A DNA stretch of 64,000 bases from Verrucomicrobiaceae bacterium (GCA_015075365.1 JABTUN010000003.1:1285060-1349059), one strand, 5' to 3'; positions 1 to 9,092 are shown, counted from the stretch's first letter. Translations and numbers: made by a program. Notes: generated by a model not told the origin, from the letters alone.

Positions 1-40
1 AAACCCCGACTTGTTGCAACACCCCCTATCCAGAGGTGCC

Positions 41-139
41 CTTCAGACTTCCCCCCCGCCATGACTCTCTTCACGACGCGGGTGCTGGACAGCACGGAGG
101 CGCACTTCAGACTTCCCCCCCCGCCATGACTCTCTTCAC
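41..139. repeat. Direct repeat duplicating a start-codon region
   Basis: A 34-35 bp sequence occurs twice with a 64-bp period (41-74 and 105-139). Both copies contain 'cttcagactt', a C-run, 'cgcc' and 'atgactctcttcac'. The C-run is 7 in the first copy and 8 in the second. The ATG of copy one (position 61) opens a frame that stops after 22 codons. The ATG of copy two (126) opens the long gene that follows. This looks like a partial tandem duplication of a translation start. An assembly artefact cannot be excluded this close to the window edge. Confidence 0.7.
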
Positions 140-1073
140 CAGCCCCGGCCGCTCCGCCACCCTCGCCGATGTTCTCCACGCCGCCGAGCTGCGCGGTGAC
201 GTGCACGCGAAGGACGACCCCGGCACGCTTCTCGACGCTGCCGCGGCTGAAAGCGCCTCCGAGGACTGGCGCATCGAGAAGAACCTCATCGCGGGCGAAG
301 AGCTCGATGCCTGGCTCGCTCTGCGCCACATCACGCACGAAGACTTCCTGCGTCATTTCAGCGGCGCAGTGCCTGTGACGGACGCGCAGCGCCTCGCTTG
401 CTGGTGGATCGACGACAGCATCACCCGGTGGGCCACGCGGCACGCGCAGGGCATCGCCGCGCTGGCCGCGCAAACCGAGCCTCCTTCAGAAGACGCTCTC
501 CAGCAGTGGCACGCGGCTCTCGAAAGCCGTCTCGGCGGTGAGGACGCGCTGAATGACTGGCTGCGCGCGCATTCACGCGATGCGGCATGGCTGGCCGATC
601 TCGCGCAGGTCGAGACCGCGCATGAAAACTGCCGCGCTGCCTTGCTGCGGCCGGATTCGCTCGAAAAGGAGCTGCGCGGCCAGTACTTCCCGCTGCATCG
701 CGTCACGCTCACGATCTGCAAAGTACCGGAGGAGAGTGTCGCACGGGAACTGATGCTCCAGCTCGCCGCCGATGCCTCCGCCACACTCGCGCAGCGGGCG
801 GAGGGCCTCGGCTTCCCGCACTTCCCGCAGCAGTTTTTCATCGGCGACCTCAGTCCTGCCTATCAACAGCCATTTTTGAGCGCCCGTGCCGGGGAATGCC
901 TCGCTCCCATGCAGGCCAGCGATCACTGGCGAATCTGCCAGCTCGTCGAAAAGACCCCGCCCAGCCTCGACGACCCCGAGGTGCTCGCCCGCGTGCAAAA
1001 ACGTGTCGTCGAACAAGGCTTCGCCGAGAAATGCGAGGGCGTCATTGCGTGGGCGGTGAGCGATGCCGCGTAG
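126..1073 (+). CDS. Hypothetical protein, weakly parvulin/SurA-like
   Basis: A 315-residue acidic, helix-rich soluble protein without signal peptide or membrane segment. The start chosen is the ATG at 126 in the second copy of a direct repeat; an in-frame GTG at 36 would add 30 low-complexity residues. The C-terminal third (about residues 190-300) has the rhythm of a PpiC/SurA-type peptidyl-prolyl isomerase region: a Phe-rich segment followed by a strand like 'GECLAPMQ' and a helix with 'LARVQKRVVEQ'. I do not see a convincing catalytic core, so the resemblance is only a lead. The gene is followed at once by a REP element and a RAYT gene. Confidence that it is coding is good; function is uncertain. 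Confidence 0.6.
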   Translation: MTLFTSPGRSATLADVLHAAELRGDVHAKDDPGTLLDAAAAESASEDWRIEKNLIAGEELDAWLALRHITHEDFLRHFSGAVPVTDAQRLACWWIDDSITRWATRHAQGIAALAAQTEPPSEDALQQWHAALESRLGGEDALNDWLRAHSRDAAWLADLAQVETAHENCRAALLRPDSLEKELRGQYFPLHRVTLTICKVPEESVARELMLQLAADASATLAQRAEGLGFPHFPQQFFIGDLSPAYQQPFLSARAGECLAPMQASDHWRICQLVEKTPPSLDDPEVLARVQKRVVEQGFAEKCEGVIAWAVSDAA

Positions 1074-1076
1074 CGT

Positions 1077-1256
1077 CGTAGGTTGGGAAGGTTTGGCGCG
1101 AAAACGCACCGCCGCATCCCAGGCACCCCCCGCCAAACTTCCCGACCGGGTTTGGGGGGGCGAGGGCCAAAAGACGCTCGCACGCGGTCGGGAAGTCCGG
1201 CGAAGGTCGTTTTTGATGTCATTGAAGCCATTTTCGCCGGACCTTCCCAACCTACG
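1077..1256. repeat. REP/BIME-like element, copy 1
   Basis: A 180-bp element bounded by 'cgtaggttgggaag' and its inverted complement 'cttcccaacctacg'. Inside are two imperfect hairpins. The first pairs 'gggaaggtttggcg' with 'cgccaaacttccc'. The second pairs 'gggaagtccggcg' with 'cgccggaccttccc'. In each, one arm carries one extra G, giving a single bulge. Both outer ends carry the tetranucleotide GTAG, read inward. GTAG 5' of a bulged hairpin is the known signature of REPs recognised by REP-associated tyrosine transposases. The TAG stop of the adjacent RAYT lies in the right end. Confidence 0.85.
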
Positions 1257-1962
1257 CTCCTTGCATCGTGGGATGCAGCCACACCGTCGCTTCATCTTCA
1301 CTCAATCCTGCCGCGAGAGGGTTCTTGGCGATGTAGCGCGCGGCGGTGGCGTAATGATCGCCATCGCGAATGATCCGGTCCCAGGATTCGTCCTGCCACA
1401 TCGGGCCGCTGCGTCCCAGCAGGCGATGAATCCGCTGGCTGCTGCGCCGTTTCCACGAACCGAGCAGCGCTTCGAGCGCATGGCCTGGCAGCGGACGGCA
1501 CAGCACATGCGCATGGTTGGGCATGATCGCATACGCGAGCATCTCGACACGGGTGCCTTCTTGATGGTGCAGCGCCTCAACCAGAGGCGTCCGATGCGCC
1601 GCATGGCGCAGCAGGCACTCACCGCGCCCTTCATCGAGCAGCAGATCGAGCTTGCGTGCCCGTCGCTGCTCAAAGGCCTGCCACTCGGACCACTCCTGCT
1701 GCGGGATGCGGCCTTCATTCTTTGAGGCGGCGGATGCCAGCCGCGCCTGCCACTGCCGTTGCTCGTCCCGCATCCGCGCCACGATCTCCTCCGGCAGCGA
1801 GTCGCGCAACCGGAACGTGGCCAGGTAGCACGCACCCTCCCTGCGCCAATGCGGGAGATGACGGCCGTAGGCGGTGAACTGGGTGTCCGGCACGCTGCTT
1901 TGCGGATCAAACCCGATAAAGCCTGCCGGCAACGGAATCTGTCGTGGGACGAACCAAGCCAT
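1252..1962 (-). CDS. REP-associated tyrosine transposase (RAYT, Y1_Tnp/IS200-like)
   Basis: A 236-residue protein with the HUH single-strand endonuclease fold signature 'YAIMPNHAHVL' (His150 and His152 form the metal-binding HUH pair). A C-terminal segment 'WQDESWDRIIRDGDHY' and 'YIAKNPLAAGL' is typical of RAYTs; Tyr204 or Tyr210 is the likely nucleophile. RAYTs cut and join single-stranded DNA at REP hairpins next to a GTAG tetranucleotide. Matching elements flank this gene on both sides, and the stop codon TAG falls within the terminal inverted repeat of copy 1. The N-terminal 100 residues are rich in Arg/Trp/Gln. The family is confident from motifs; activity is not testable here. Confidence 0.88.
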   Translation of the reverse strand: MAWFVPRQIPLPAGFIGFDPQSSVPDTQFTAYGRHLPHWRREGACYLATFRLRDSLPEEIVARMRDEQRQWQARLASAASKNEGRIPQQEWSEWQAFEQRRARKLDLLLDEGRGECLLRHAAHRTPLVEALHHQEGTRVEMLAYAIMPNHAHVLCRPLPGHALEALLGSWKRRSSQRIHRLLGRSGPMWQDESWDRIIRDGDHYATAARYIAKNPLAAGLSEDEATVWLHPTMQGA

Positions 1963-2005
1963 GCCCGCAGTTCACGAACGCGAGAAATCGAGGCAAGCAG
2001 AATCT

Positions 2006-2188
2006 CGTAGGTTGGGAAGGTTTGGCGGAAAAACACACTGCCATCATCTCAAGTCTCCTCCGCCAAACTTCCCGACCGGGTTGGGGGGGGCGATGGCCCA
2101 AAGACGCTCGCACGCCAGGTCGGGAAGTCCGGCGAAGGCCATTCCTTGTTCCATCGACGCTCTCTGCGCCGGACCTTCCCAACCTACG
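2006..2188. repeat. REP/BIME-like element, copy 2
   Basis: A second full copy (183 bp) of the element at 1077. It has the same 'cgtaggttgggaagg' left end, the same two bulged hairpins with 'cgccaaacttcccgacc' and 'ggtcgggaagtccggcg', and the same 'ggaccttcccaacctacg' right end. The spacer between the hairpins differs. It lies 43 bp upstream of the RAYT start codon, so it may also carry or modulate the RAYT promoter. Confidence 0.85.
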
Positions 2189-2221
2189 AAAAACGGGCCG
2201 CCTGGTTCTCAGGCGGCCCGT
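2189..2221 (-). terminator. Rho-independent terminator of the repeat-protein gene
   Basis: A perfect 12-bp stem (acgggccgcctg / caggcggcccgt) with a 5-nt loop. On the minus strand it is followed by a run of T. It sits 29 bp beyond the stop of the minus-strand gene ending at 2251, right against the end of REP copy 2. Confidence 0.8.
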
Positions 2222-2250
2222 GGATGAGTTGGAGGCTTTTCAGTCAAAGA

Positions 2251-2666
2251 TCAGCGGCCACGGCGCTCATGCACCACGACGCCGCCTTTGATCTCCGCTT
2301 TCGGCGTGAGGTCCTTGGCGCGGATGAGCAGTTCGTTGTGGTTCTGGGAGCCGGGAGGATCGTCTTCAGGGTCGTTGGGTCCGCCGCCGCCTTTGATCTC
2401 GGCCTTCGGTGTGAGGTCCTTGGCACGCACGAGCGTCTGGTTGTGGTTCATACTGCCAGGAGGATCGTCCTCAGGATCGCCGCCGGTGCCGCCTTTGATC
2501 TCGCCCTTCGGTGTGAGGTCTTTGTGCGGATGAAGGTTTCGTTGTGGTTGGTGGTGCGGAGGCCAGCGCCGATGACGGTGGTCTTGGGGCTGATGTCTTT
2601 GGATGTGGTGGTGTTCGTGTTCATGTTTGTGGGTGTGTTCGATTGGGTTTGTCTGACGGCGACCAT
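2251..2666 (-). pseudogene. Tandem-repeat protein gene interrupted by a 1-base frameshift
   Basis: The frame starting at 2666 has a good Shine-Dalgarno (GGAGG, 9 nt before ATG). It encodes 'KDISPK...NHNETFIRTK' and then loses its repeat pattern. A second frame picks up exactly there with 'KDLTPKGEIKGG...NHNQTLVRAKDLTPKAEIKGG...NHNELLIRAKDLTPKAEIKGG'. Other repeats read AAG-GAC-CTC-ACA at this junction, while here one G is missing (AAG-ACC-TCA-CAC, near 2525). Restoring it gives a protein of about 138 residues with four repeats of roughly 34 residues (KD[IL][ST]PK.EIKGG ... DPEDDPPG ... NHN). A strong terminator follows the stop. I do not recognise the family. It is either a real frameshift mutation or a sequencing error. 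Confidence 0.7.
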
Positions 2667-2691
2667 CCTGCACCACCTCCAAACATGTGGT

Positions 2692-2733
2692 TATCGGACC
2701 TTGGTCCTAGGACTCCTAGGACCAAAGTCGGAT
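2692..2733. promoter_or_regulatory. Long palindrome upstream of the repeat-protein gene
   Basis: An imperfect palindrome with about 20-bp arms centred on 'tcctaggactcctagga'. Its core 'ttggtcctagga' pairs with 'tcctaggaccaa'. It lies 25 bp upstream of the start codon at 2666 and immediately left of REP copy 3. It could be an operator, a bidirectional terminator or an insertion target; the sequence alone does not decide. Confidence 0.5.
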
Positions 2734-2734
2734 A

Positions 2735-2917
2735 TGTAGGTTGGGAAGGTTTGGCGGAAACCGCACCGCCATATCCCAGGCTCGCGCCGCCAAACTTCCC
2801 GACCGGTCTGGCCGCGTACGAAGGAGGAAGCGGCACTCGAACGCCAGGCCGGGAAGTCCGGCGCAGGTCGTTTTTCATGTCAACAAAGCCATTTCTGCCG
2901 GACCTTCCCAACCTACG
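2735..2917. repeat. REP/BIME-like element, copy 3
   Basis: A third copy (about 183 bp) with 'gtaggttgggaagg', both bulged hairpins and terminal 'ggaccttcccaacctacg'. It is flanked by a perfect 13-bp inverted repeat, accaaagtcggat (2721-2733) and atccgactttggt (2932-2944), suggesting that it sits inside a pre-existing palindromic sequence. The copy is separated from the RAYT by the repeat-protein gene. Confidence 0.85.
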
Positions 2918-3207
2918 TCAAGCAGTTCGTCATCCGACTTTGGTCGGATGACGCCCGCGCTGAAACACATCAACAATCAGCCATCGAATGCTCATCCATC
3001 GTCAATCCGAGGGTCGCAGAGCCATCGCCAGCCGTTTGACTGACGATTGTCGATCAACCCATGGCTGATTGAAGAGGTTCAAGCCATGCCGGGAGACGAG
3101 TGAATGCGATGCGTGAGGCAGGGCGCTTCTTCGCCCGAAGAGCCGCGTGCAGGCCAGAACGCGCGCGAAAACGTCCCGCCGCTCTCGCACATCACACGAC
3201 ACCCTGG
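2918..3207. other. Non-coding stretch with hairpins
   Basis: No credible gene. It contains a perfect 10-bp stem with 4-nt loop (2929-2952, gtcatccgac/gtcggatgac). It also has a wider inverted repeat, caatcagccat (2974-2984) against atggctgattg (3061-3071), with further partial pairing inside. The stretch separates REP copy 3 from the histidine-kinase remnant and looks like decayed sequence. Confidence 0.5.
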
Positions 3208-3600
3208 CTACCCCCCGCCAACCGGCAGCCGCACGGTGAATGTCGTGCCCACGCCCTCTTGCGAATCGAAGGTGATGCTTCCCTGATGCAACTGCACGCA
3301 GTGTTTGACCAGCAACAGCCCCAGGCCGGTGCCGGGAGTCTCCCCCACATTCGAGGCGCGGTGAAACGCCTCGAAAAGCCGAGCACGATCCGCCTCCGGG
3401 ATGCCGATGCCGTGATCCTGGACGGCCAGCACCGCTTTTTCACCCTCGCGGCGCAGATTAAAGTCCACCGTCGCGCCCTCGGGGGAGTATTGGACGGCAT
3501 TGGAGAGCCACATGGCTGATGATGTGCCGCAGCAGCGTGGCATCCATCCGCGCTGAAGTGCAGCGGACACCGGCGCTGGATGGCGCGCAGGCCGTCATTC
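3208..3600 (-). pseudogene. Remnant of a histidine kinase (ATPase domain only)
   Basis: The frame ending at 3208 contains the G boxes of a GHKL histidine-kinase ATPase domain: N-box 'LSNAVQYSPEG', G1 'DHGIGIPEADRARLFEAF', and G2 'GTGLGLLLVKHCV', with 'GVGTTFTVRLP' at the end. The start of the domain ('MDATLLRHIIS') is in a different frame, so a frameshift lies near 3512-3525, inside the N-box helix. No DHp domain, phospho-acceptor His or sensor part exists upstream, where the ThuA-like gene starts on the other strand. It is best read as a truncated, frameshifted relic. Confidence 0.75.
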
Positions 3601-3690
3601 CATTTTCCCCGCCTCGACACGGCCGAGCAGGAGCACCGGTGGGGCACGCGATGCTTGCCAGCCTGACGGCGTGCTGATAGCCTCGCGGCG

Positions 3691-4620
3691 ATGAAACGCC
3701 TCTGCTGCCTTCTTTTCCTGCTCACCACCGCCCTGCACGCCGAACTGACTACCGAGCAGCAACAGGTGCCGCTGGAGGTGCTGCCCACGGATGCTGCCGC
3801 GGCAAAGATCGTGCTACTGGCTGGCGCGCCGAGCAACAAGCCCGGCCAGCACGAGTATTTCGCCGGTTGCGCGCTGCTGGGGGAGTGGCTGGCCGCCGTT
3901 CCTGGCGTCGCGCCTGTGATGGTGGCGGATGGATGGCCGAAAAACGAGGCGCTGCTCAACGGCGCGCGCGCGGTGGTCTTTTACATGGATGGCGGCGCGA
4001 AGCTGCCCTTCCTGGCACCGGAACGGCTGGCGAAGATCAAGGCGCTGGCGGCCTCTGGAGCCGGATTCGTCATTCTGCATCAAGCGATCGACTGTCCGGC
4101 CGAACTCGCATCCGACTTCAAAAACTGGTTCGGAGCCGTTTTCCAGCCGGACATCGGCTGCCGTGGCCACTGGGATGTGAAATTCGACTCCGTGGCCGCG
4201 CATGTCGTCACTACCGGCATGCAGCCCTTTGAGCTGCTGAAGGATGGCTGGCTCTACAACCTGCACTTTGCTGAAAAAGGCGTCACGCCGCTGCTTTCCA
4301 GCCTCATGCCCGATTCCAGCCGAAAAACCGAGGATGCCAAGGCGCATGCTGGTCGCGCGGAGGTGGTCGCCTGGGCCTACGAGCGGCCGGAGGGCGGTCG
4401 GAGCTTCGGATTCACCGGCGGTGACCTGCATGCGAGCTGGGCCGTGCCGCAGCAGCGCCGCATGCTCATGAACGCGCTGCTCTGGACGGCGAAACTACCC
4501 GTTCCCGACGGTGGCGCGGACATCAGCGCGCCAGCCGACCTCGCCAAAAACCTCGACCGCAAGATTTTCGCACCCAAAAAAGCGAAGACCGCCGCCAGCG
4601 CCTCACCTCAAGCCAAATGA
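3691..4620 (+). CDS. ThuA-like domain protein, secreted
   Basis: A 309-residue protein with a signal peptide ('MKRLCCLLFLLTTALHA'). The remainder has the class-I glutamine-amidotransferase-like ThuA fold: 'KIVLLAGAPSNKPGQHEYF' near residue 40, 'ARAVVFYMDGG' and 'GAGFVILHQAID'. A conserved 'RGHWDVKFD' follows, then 'GFTGGDLHASWAVPQQRRMLMNALLW' at the end. ThuA proteins are common in PVC and Bacteroidetes sugar-utilisation clusters, though no enzymatic role is firmly established. The C-terminus is a Lys/Ala-rich tail. It stands alone, followed 84 bp later by accB. Confidence 0.8.
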   Translation: MKRLCCLLFLLTTALHAELTTEQQQVPLEVLPTDAAAAKIVLLAGAPSNKPGQHEYFAGCALLGEWLAAVPGVAPVMVADGWPKNEALLNGARAVVFYMDGGAKLPFLAPERLAKIKALAASGAGFVILHQAIDCPAELASDFKNWFGAVFQPDIGCRGHWDVKFDSVAAHVVTTGMQPFELLKDGWLYNLHFAEKGVTPLLSSLMPDSSRKTEDAKAHAGRAEVVAWAYERPEGGRSFGFTGGDLHASWAVPQQRRMLMNALLWTAKLPVPDGGADISAPADLAKNLDRKIFAPKKAKTAASASPQAK

Positions 4621-4704
4621 CCACACCCGGCCTTTGTTCTTGCCACGGGAGGCGGGCGCGTTAGCCTTTTGCCGCGTCCCGACGCAACCAACACACTCCC
4701 CGAC

Positions 4705-5283
4705 ATGCCTAAAGCCAAACCGACCGCCAAGAAGGCCGCCGCTCCGAAGTCTGCCCCGAAATCCGGAACTGCCGCCGCCGTCGCCTCGAATTTTGACCTC
4801 GCTCACATCCGCGAGATCGTCGGCCTGATGGCCGACAACGACCTGTCCTACTTCCACATCGAACAGAAGGACGCGAAACTGGAGATCCGCCGTGGCAGCG
4901 ACTTCGCTGCTGCAGGCGACCTGCTGAAGCACCTGCCTGTGCCCGCCGCCGCGCCCGTGGTGGCTCCTGTGAGCGTGGCCGCCCCGGCCGCCGCTTCCGC
5001 GACCGCCGCCGCCCCGACAGCGGCCACCGCAGCCAGCGCGCCGGCTGGTCCGACGATCAATTCCCCCATGGTGGGTACATTCTACCGCTCCGCTGCGCCG
5101 GGGGAAAAGTCCTTCGTGAACATCGGCGACCAGGTGGATGAAAACACCACGGTCTGCATCATCGAGGCCATGAAGGTGATGAACGAGATCAAGGCCGAGG
5201 CGCGCGGCACCATCGCCCGCGTGCTCGTCGAGGACGGCAAGCCGGTCCAGTATGGCCAGCCCCTCTTTGAGCTGAAGGCATAG
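4705..5283 (+). CDS. accB: Biotin carboxyl carrier protein of acetyl-CoA carboxylase
   Basis: A 192-residue carrier subunit of acetyl-CoA carboxylase, the first step of fatty-acid synthesis. The N-terminus is Lys/Ala-rich. A conserved 'IREIVGLMADNDLSYFHIEQKDAKLEIRR' segment is followed by an Ala/Pro linker (about residues 80-115). The biotinyl domain then has 'EAMKVMNEI' with the biotin-accepting Lys at about residue 157. The ATG at 4705 is chosen because an upstream in-frame start (4669) adds only an atypical dozen residues. It is paired with accC 135 bp downstream. Confidence 0.95.
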   Translation: MPKAKPTAKKAAAPKSAPKSGTAAAVASNFDLAHIREIVGLMADNDLSYFHIEQKDAKLEIRRGSDFAAAGDLLKHLPVPAAAPVVAPVSVAAPAAASATAAAPTAATAASAPAGPTINSPMVGTFYRSAAPGEKSFVNIGDQVDENTTVCIIEAMKVMNEIKAEARGTIARVLVEDGKPVQYGQPLFELKA

Positions 5284-5418
5284 GGCAAAGGGCGAAGAGT
5301 TCCAAACCTTTCGCTTCGCCGGCCTTTCTTATCTTCCGCGCTGTATTTGATTCCACGCCCTTCGCTCTCAGCCCTCCGCCTCCGTCCCTTTGCTCTCCGC
5401 CCTTAGCCCTTAGCCCTG

Positions 5419-6780
<1,362 letters not shown>

Positions 6781-6851
6781 CGGCGCGCGTGGTGATGAGG
6801 TAAAAAGGGAAAGCGGTGGTTGAAGTTCCCCGCCACCCACCTTCAAACACC

Positions 6852-7229
6852 ATGCGTTTGCCCATCCTCGCTCCCGTCGTGGTCCTGCTGGCCTCCTGCG
6901 GCACGCCACCGCCTGTCCCGTCAACTGCGCCATCGCCAACGGTCGTTGAGACGCAGCATGGCATCGCTTCGATCTACATGGACCGCCGGACGGCCAGCGG
7001 GGAACGTTTTCATGCCGGGGCGCTAACCGCCGCGCATCGCAATTGGCCCATGGGCACCCTGGTGCGCTGCACACACATCCACACCGGTCGCTCTGTCGTT
7101 GTGCGCATCAATGACCGCGGGCCGTACATGCGCGGCCGCGTGATCGACCTGACCCCTGCCGCCGCAAGCTCAATCGGGCTGACACGCGGGCACGGTCTGT
7201 GCCGGGTGCGCATCGAACGCCTCCGCTGA
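6852..7229 (+). CDS. RlpA-like lipoprotein (double-psi beta-barrel)
   Basis: A 125-residue lipoprotein with lipobox 'LLASC' (Cys about residue 16) and a Pro-rich linker. The RlpA/DPBB domain reads 'GIASIYMDRRTASGERFHAGALTAAHRNWPMGTLVRCTH' and 'VVRINDRGPYMRGRVIDLTPAAA'. RlpA proteins bind or cleave denuded peptidoglycan glycans at division sites. This is a minimal version without a SPOR domain. The ATG at 6852 is preferred over 6816 because it places the signal peptide at the N-terminus. Confidence 0.88.
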   Translation: MRLPILAPVVVLLASCGTPPPVPSTAPSPTVVETQHGIASIYMDRRTASGERFHAGALTAAHRNWPMGTLVRCTHIHTGRSVVVRINDRGPYMRGRVIDLTPAAASSIGLTRGHGLCRVRIERLR

Positions 7230-7247
7230 GGACAACTGACCGGCGGC

Positions 7248-9092
7248 TTACGACTTGTAGGCACGGATCGCCTGCACCTTCACGCGGCGTGTGCCGTGGG
7301 CGGTGTCTGCGGGCAGATCCACCTCCTCCCCGGCGGCACGGCCAATCAGAGCCTTGGCGGATTCTGACAGATAGCTGATGATGTTCTTCTCCAGATCCCC
7401 GTCCCAGGCACCGAGGATGGTCAGCGTCTCCGCCGTCCCAGTGCCGGTGTCGAAGAGATCAACAACCGTGCCGATGCCGACCTTGTCCGAAGGAGTGTCG
7501 GCAAAATCCGTGCCGCGGGCATGGCGGATTTCGCGTTCATACTTGCCCTGGAGGCGCAGGAGGACGGCCTGCTGGTCACGGGCGGCCTTATAGCCTCCGT
7601 TCTCACGCAGGTCTCCCTCGGCACGGGCGATCTGGATTTCGCGCTTGTTGTCGGGGATTTTGACGTTCACCAAGTCCTCAAGCTCCCGCTTCTTGCGCTC
7701 CAGGGACTCCCAGGAGACGATCAGGCTGTCATCCTGGCGGGGGCCGGCGTTCTCGGCCATCATGGCCTCCATTTCGGGACGGGCCTTGATGATGCGCGCC
7801 ATCAAGGACCGGCGCGTCAGTTCGTCAAAGGAGGCGCTGCTCAAGATGCGCTTGGCGAACAGGCGCACGTCATCGTCCTCGGAGCCGGTGACCATTTCCC
7901 CGATCAAGGTTCCATCATCGGAAAGGAGGCTTTGGAGGCGGCCGGTGCGTTTGGGCCCGCCCTCCATGTGGTCATTCTCGATCACGCTGAGGATGGCATG
8001 GCCCAGGTCGATGTCGAAAACGGACTCGGCGAGGCCCCTGCGCTCGTGGGCCATCCAGATCAGCAGATCGGCGCTGAGGAGGCGGTTGCGCAGGGACTTT
8101 TTCAGCGCGTCGGCCAGCACGTCGAGCTCGTCGTTCGCGTCGAGCACCGTGGCGATCTCGGCAACGGCCTTGCCGCCGGTCTTGGTGAGGTGGTTGAGAA
8201 TCTCAGGCACCCATGCCCGGTTCGGGAACGCCTCGGGGAAGGCGCGGTAGATGCGCGCGAGGCTGGCGGAGGGCAGGGACTTGATCGCGTCAGCCAGGGT
8301 CGCGCGGGTTTCACAAACGAGGTCGGCGATCTTCATGCTGCCGAGGGGGGCCGCGGCACCCGGCAGGCTGTCGATCAGCTCATCGCGTGCGAGCAGCAGT
8401 TGAAGGCTCTCCTTGAGGTTGAGCTTGAAGCTCTTGCGCACGGTGTCGGAGATATCTTGGAAGACCGGGACCAGTTCGGTCTTCGCGTCCTCGAAAAGAT
8501 CAATATCCTTGGTGATGGATGCCAGGGCGGAGAGCTTGCCCTTCAGATCGCGCGCGGCGAGGAAGGACTTCACCATGACATCAGCGGGTTTTTCCGCCTG
8601 ATCGCGCAGAAGGAGCTTTTCGGTGCGTTTTGCCGGGACGACGACGTGGCGGTGGGATTTGAGGGTCTTCTTGGCATTCTCCCACCAGCGCTTGTAGTCG
8701 GAGTCAGGGATGATTTTGCCTTTCAAGAGGCGCTCCAGGTCATCGAGCGAGAGTGTGCCACCGCTGCTCCTAAGGGCGAGAACGACGAGCGCGGGTGCAT
8801 CGTTTTTGGCGAGGTCCTGAAGGCCGGGCAGGTCGCAGAGGCGGCGTGCGAGGAGGTGTTCGGACGGCAGGATGTCCAGCGAACTGGCGGCAAACGCGAG
8901 TTTGAAGGAATGCCCGGGCTTCCCCTCGAAATCAATGGTCAGGCGGTCACCTAGCAGGTCCCACTCGGCGATCTTGCCGATTCCCCAGCTTTTGTGCTGC
9001 ACACAGGTGCCGGGTTCGAGTTTGGAAATTTTTTCGCCGTCCGCCGCCGAAAGCTTTCCGGCTGCCACAATGTTTTGCACCTCTGGATTCAT
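7248..9092 (-). CDS. greA: GreA-type transcript cleavage factor with long N-terminal extension
   Basis: A 614-residue protein about four times the length of ordinary GreA. The C-terminal 150 residues hold the GreA coiled coil with acidic tip ('IARAEGDLRENGGYKAARDQQA') and the FKBP-like domain ('GIGTVVDLFDTGTG' ... 'LIGRAAGEEVDLP'). The N-terminal 450 residues begin with a small barrel-like module ('GTCVQHKSWGIGKIAEWD') and continue as helical repeats. Long fused GreA proteins are known in Chlamydiae and relatives. The role is rescuing backtracked RNA polymerase; the function of the extension is unknown. It is divergent from the following gene. Confidence 0.85.
   Translation of the reverse strand: MNPEVQNIVAAGKLSAADGEKISKLEPGTCVQHKSWGIGKIAEWDLLGDRLTIDFEGKPGHSFKLAFAASSLDILPSEHLLARRLCDLPGLQDLAKNDAPALVVLALRSSGGTLSLDDLERLLKGKIIPDSDYKRWWENAKKTLKSHRHVVVPAKRTEKLLLRDQAEKPADVMVKSFLAARDLKGKLSALASITKDIDLFEDAKTELVPVFQDISDTVRKSFKLNLKESLQLLLARDELIDSLPGAAAPLGSMKIADLVCETRATLADAIKSLPSASLARIYRAFPEAFPNRAWVPEILNHLTKTGGKAVAEIATVLDANDELDVLADALKKSLRNRLLSADLLIWMAHERRGLAESVFDIDLGHAILSVIENDHMEGGPKRTGRLQSLLSDDGTLIGEMVTGSEDDDVRLFAKRILSSASFDELTRRSLMARIIKARPEMEAMMAENAGPRQDDSLIVSWESLERKKRELEDLVNVKIPDNKREIQIARAEGDLRENGGYKAARDQQAVLLRLQGKYEREIRHARGTDFADTPSDKVGIGTVVDLFDTGTGTAETLTILGAWDGDLEKNIISYLSESAKALIGRAAGEEVDLPADTAHGTRRVKVQAIRAYKS

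Larger units (their letters stand above)
1077..2188. mobile_element. RAYT gene flanked by two REP/BIME elements
   Basis: A compact unit of REP copy 1 (1077-1256), the transposase gene on the minus strand (1252-1962) and REP copy 2 (2006-2188). Both flanking copies are full length and share both hairpins and the GTAG ends. This is the arrangement known for RAYT loci, where a single domesticated transposase sits among the REPs it acts on. Whether the whole unit is mobile cannot be told from one locus. Confidence 0.75.

Noticed and set aside
2251..2682. 143-residue protein starting at 2682 with a His-rich N-terminus
   Set aside because: The His-rich part is the out-of-frame translation of the first repeat. 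The Shine-Dalgarno and repeat pattern support the 2666 frame with a frameshift.
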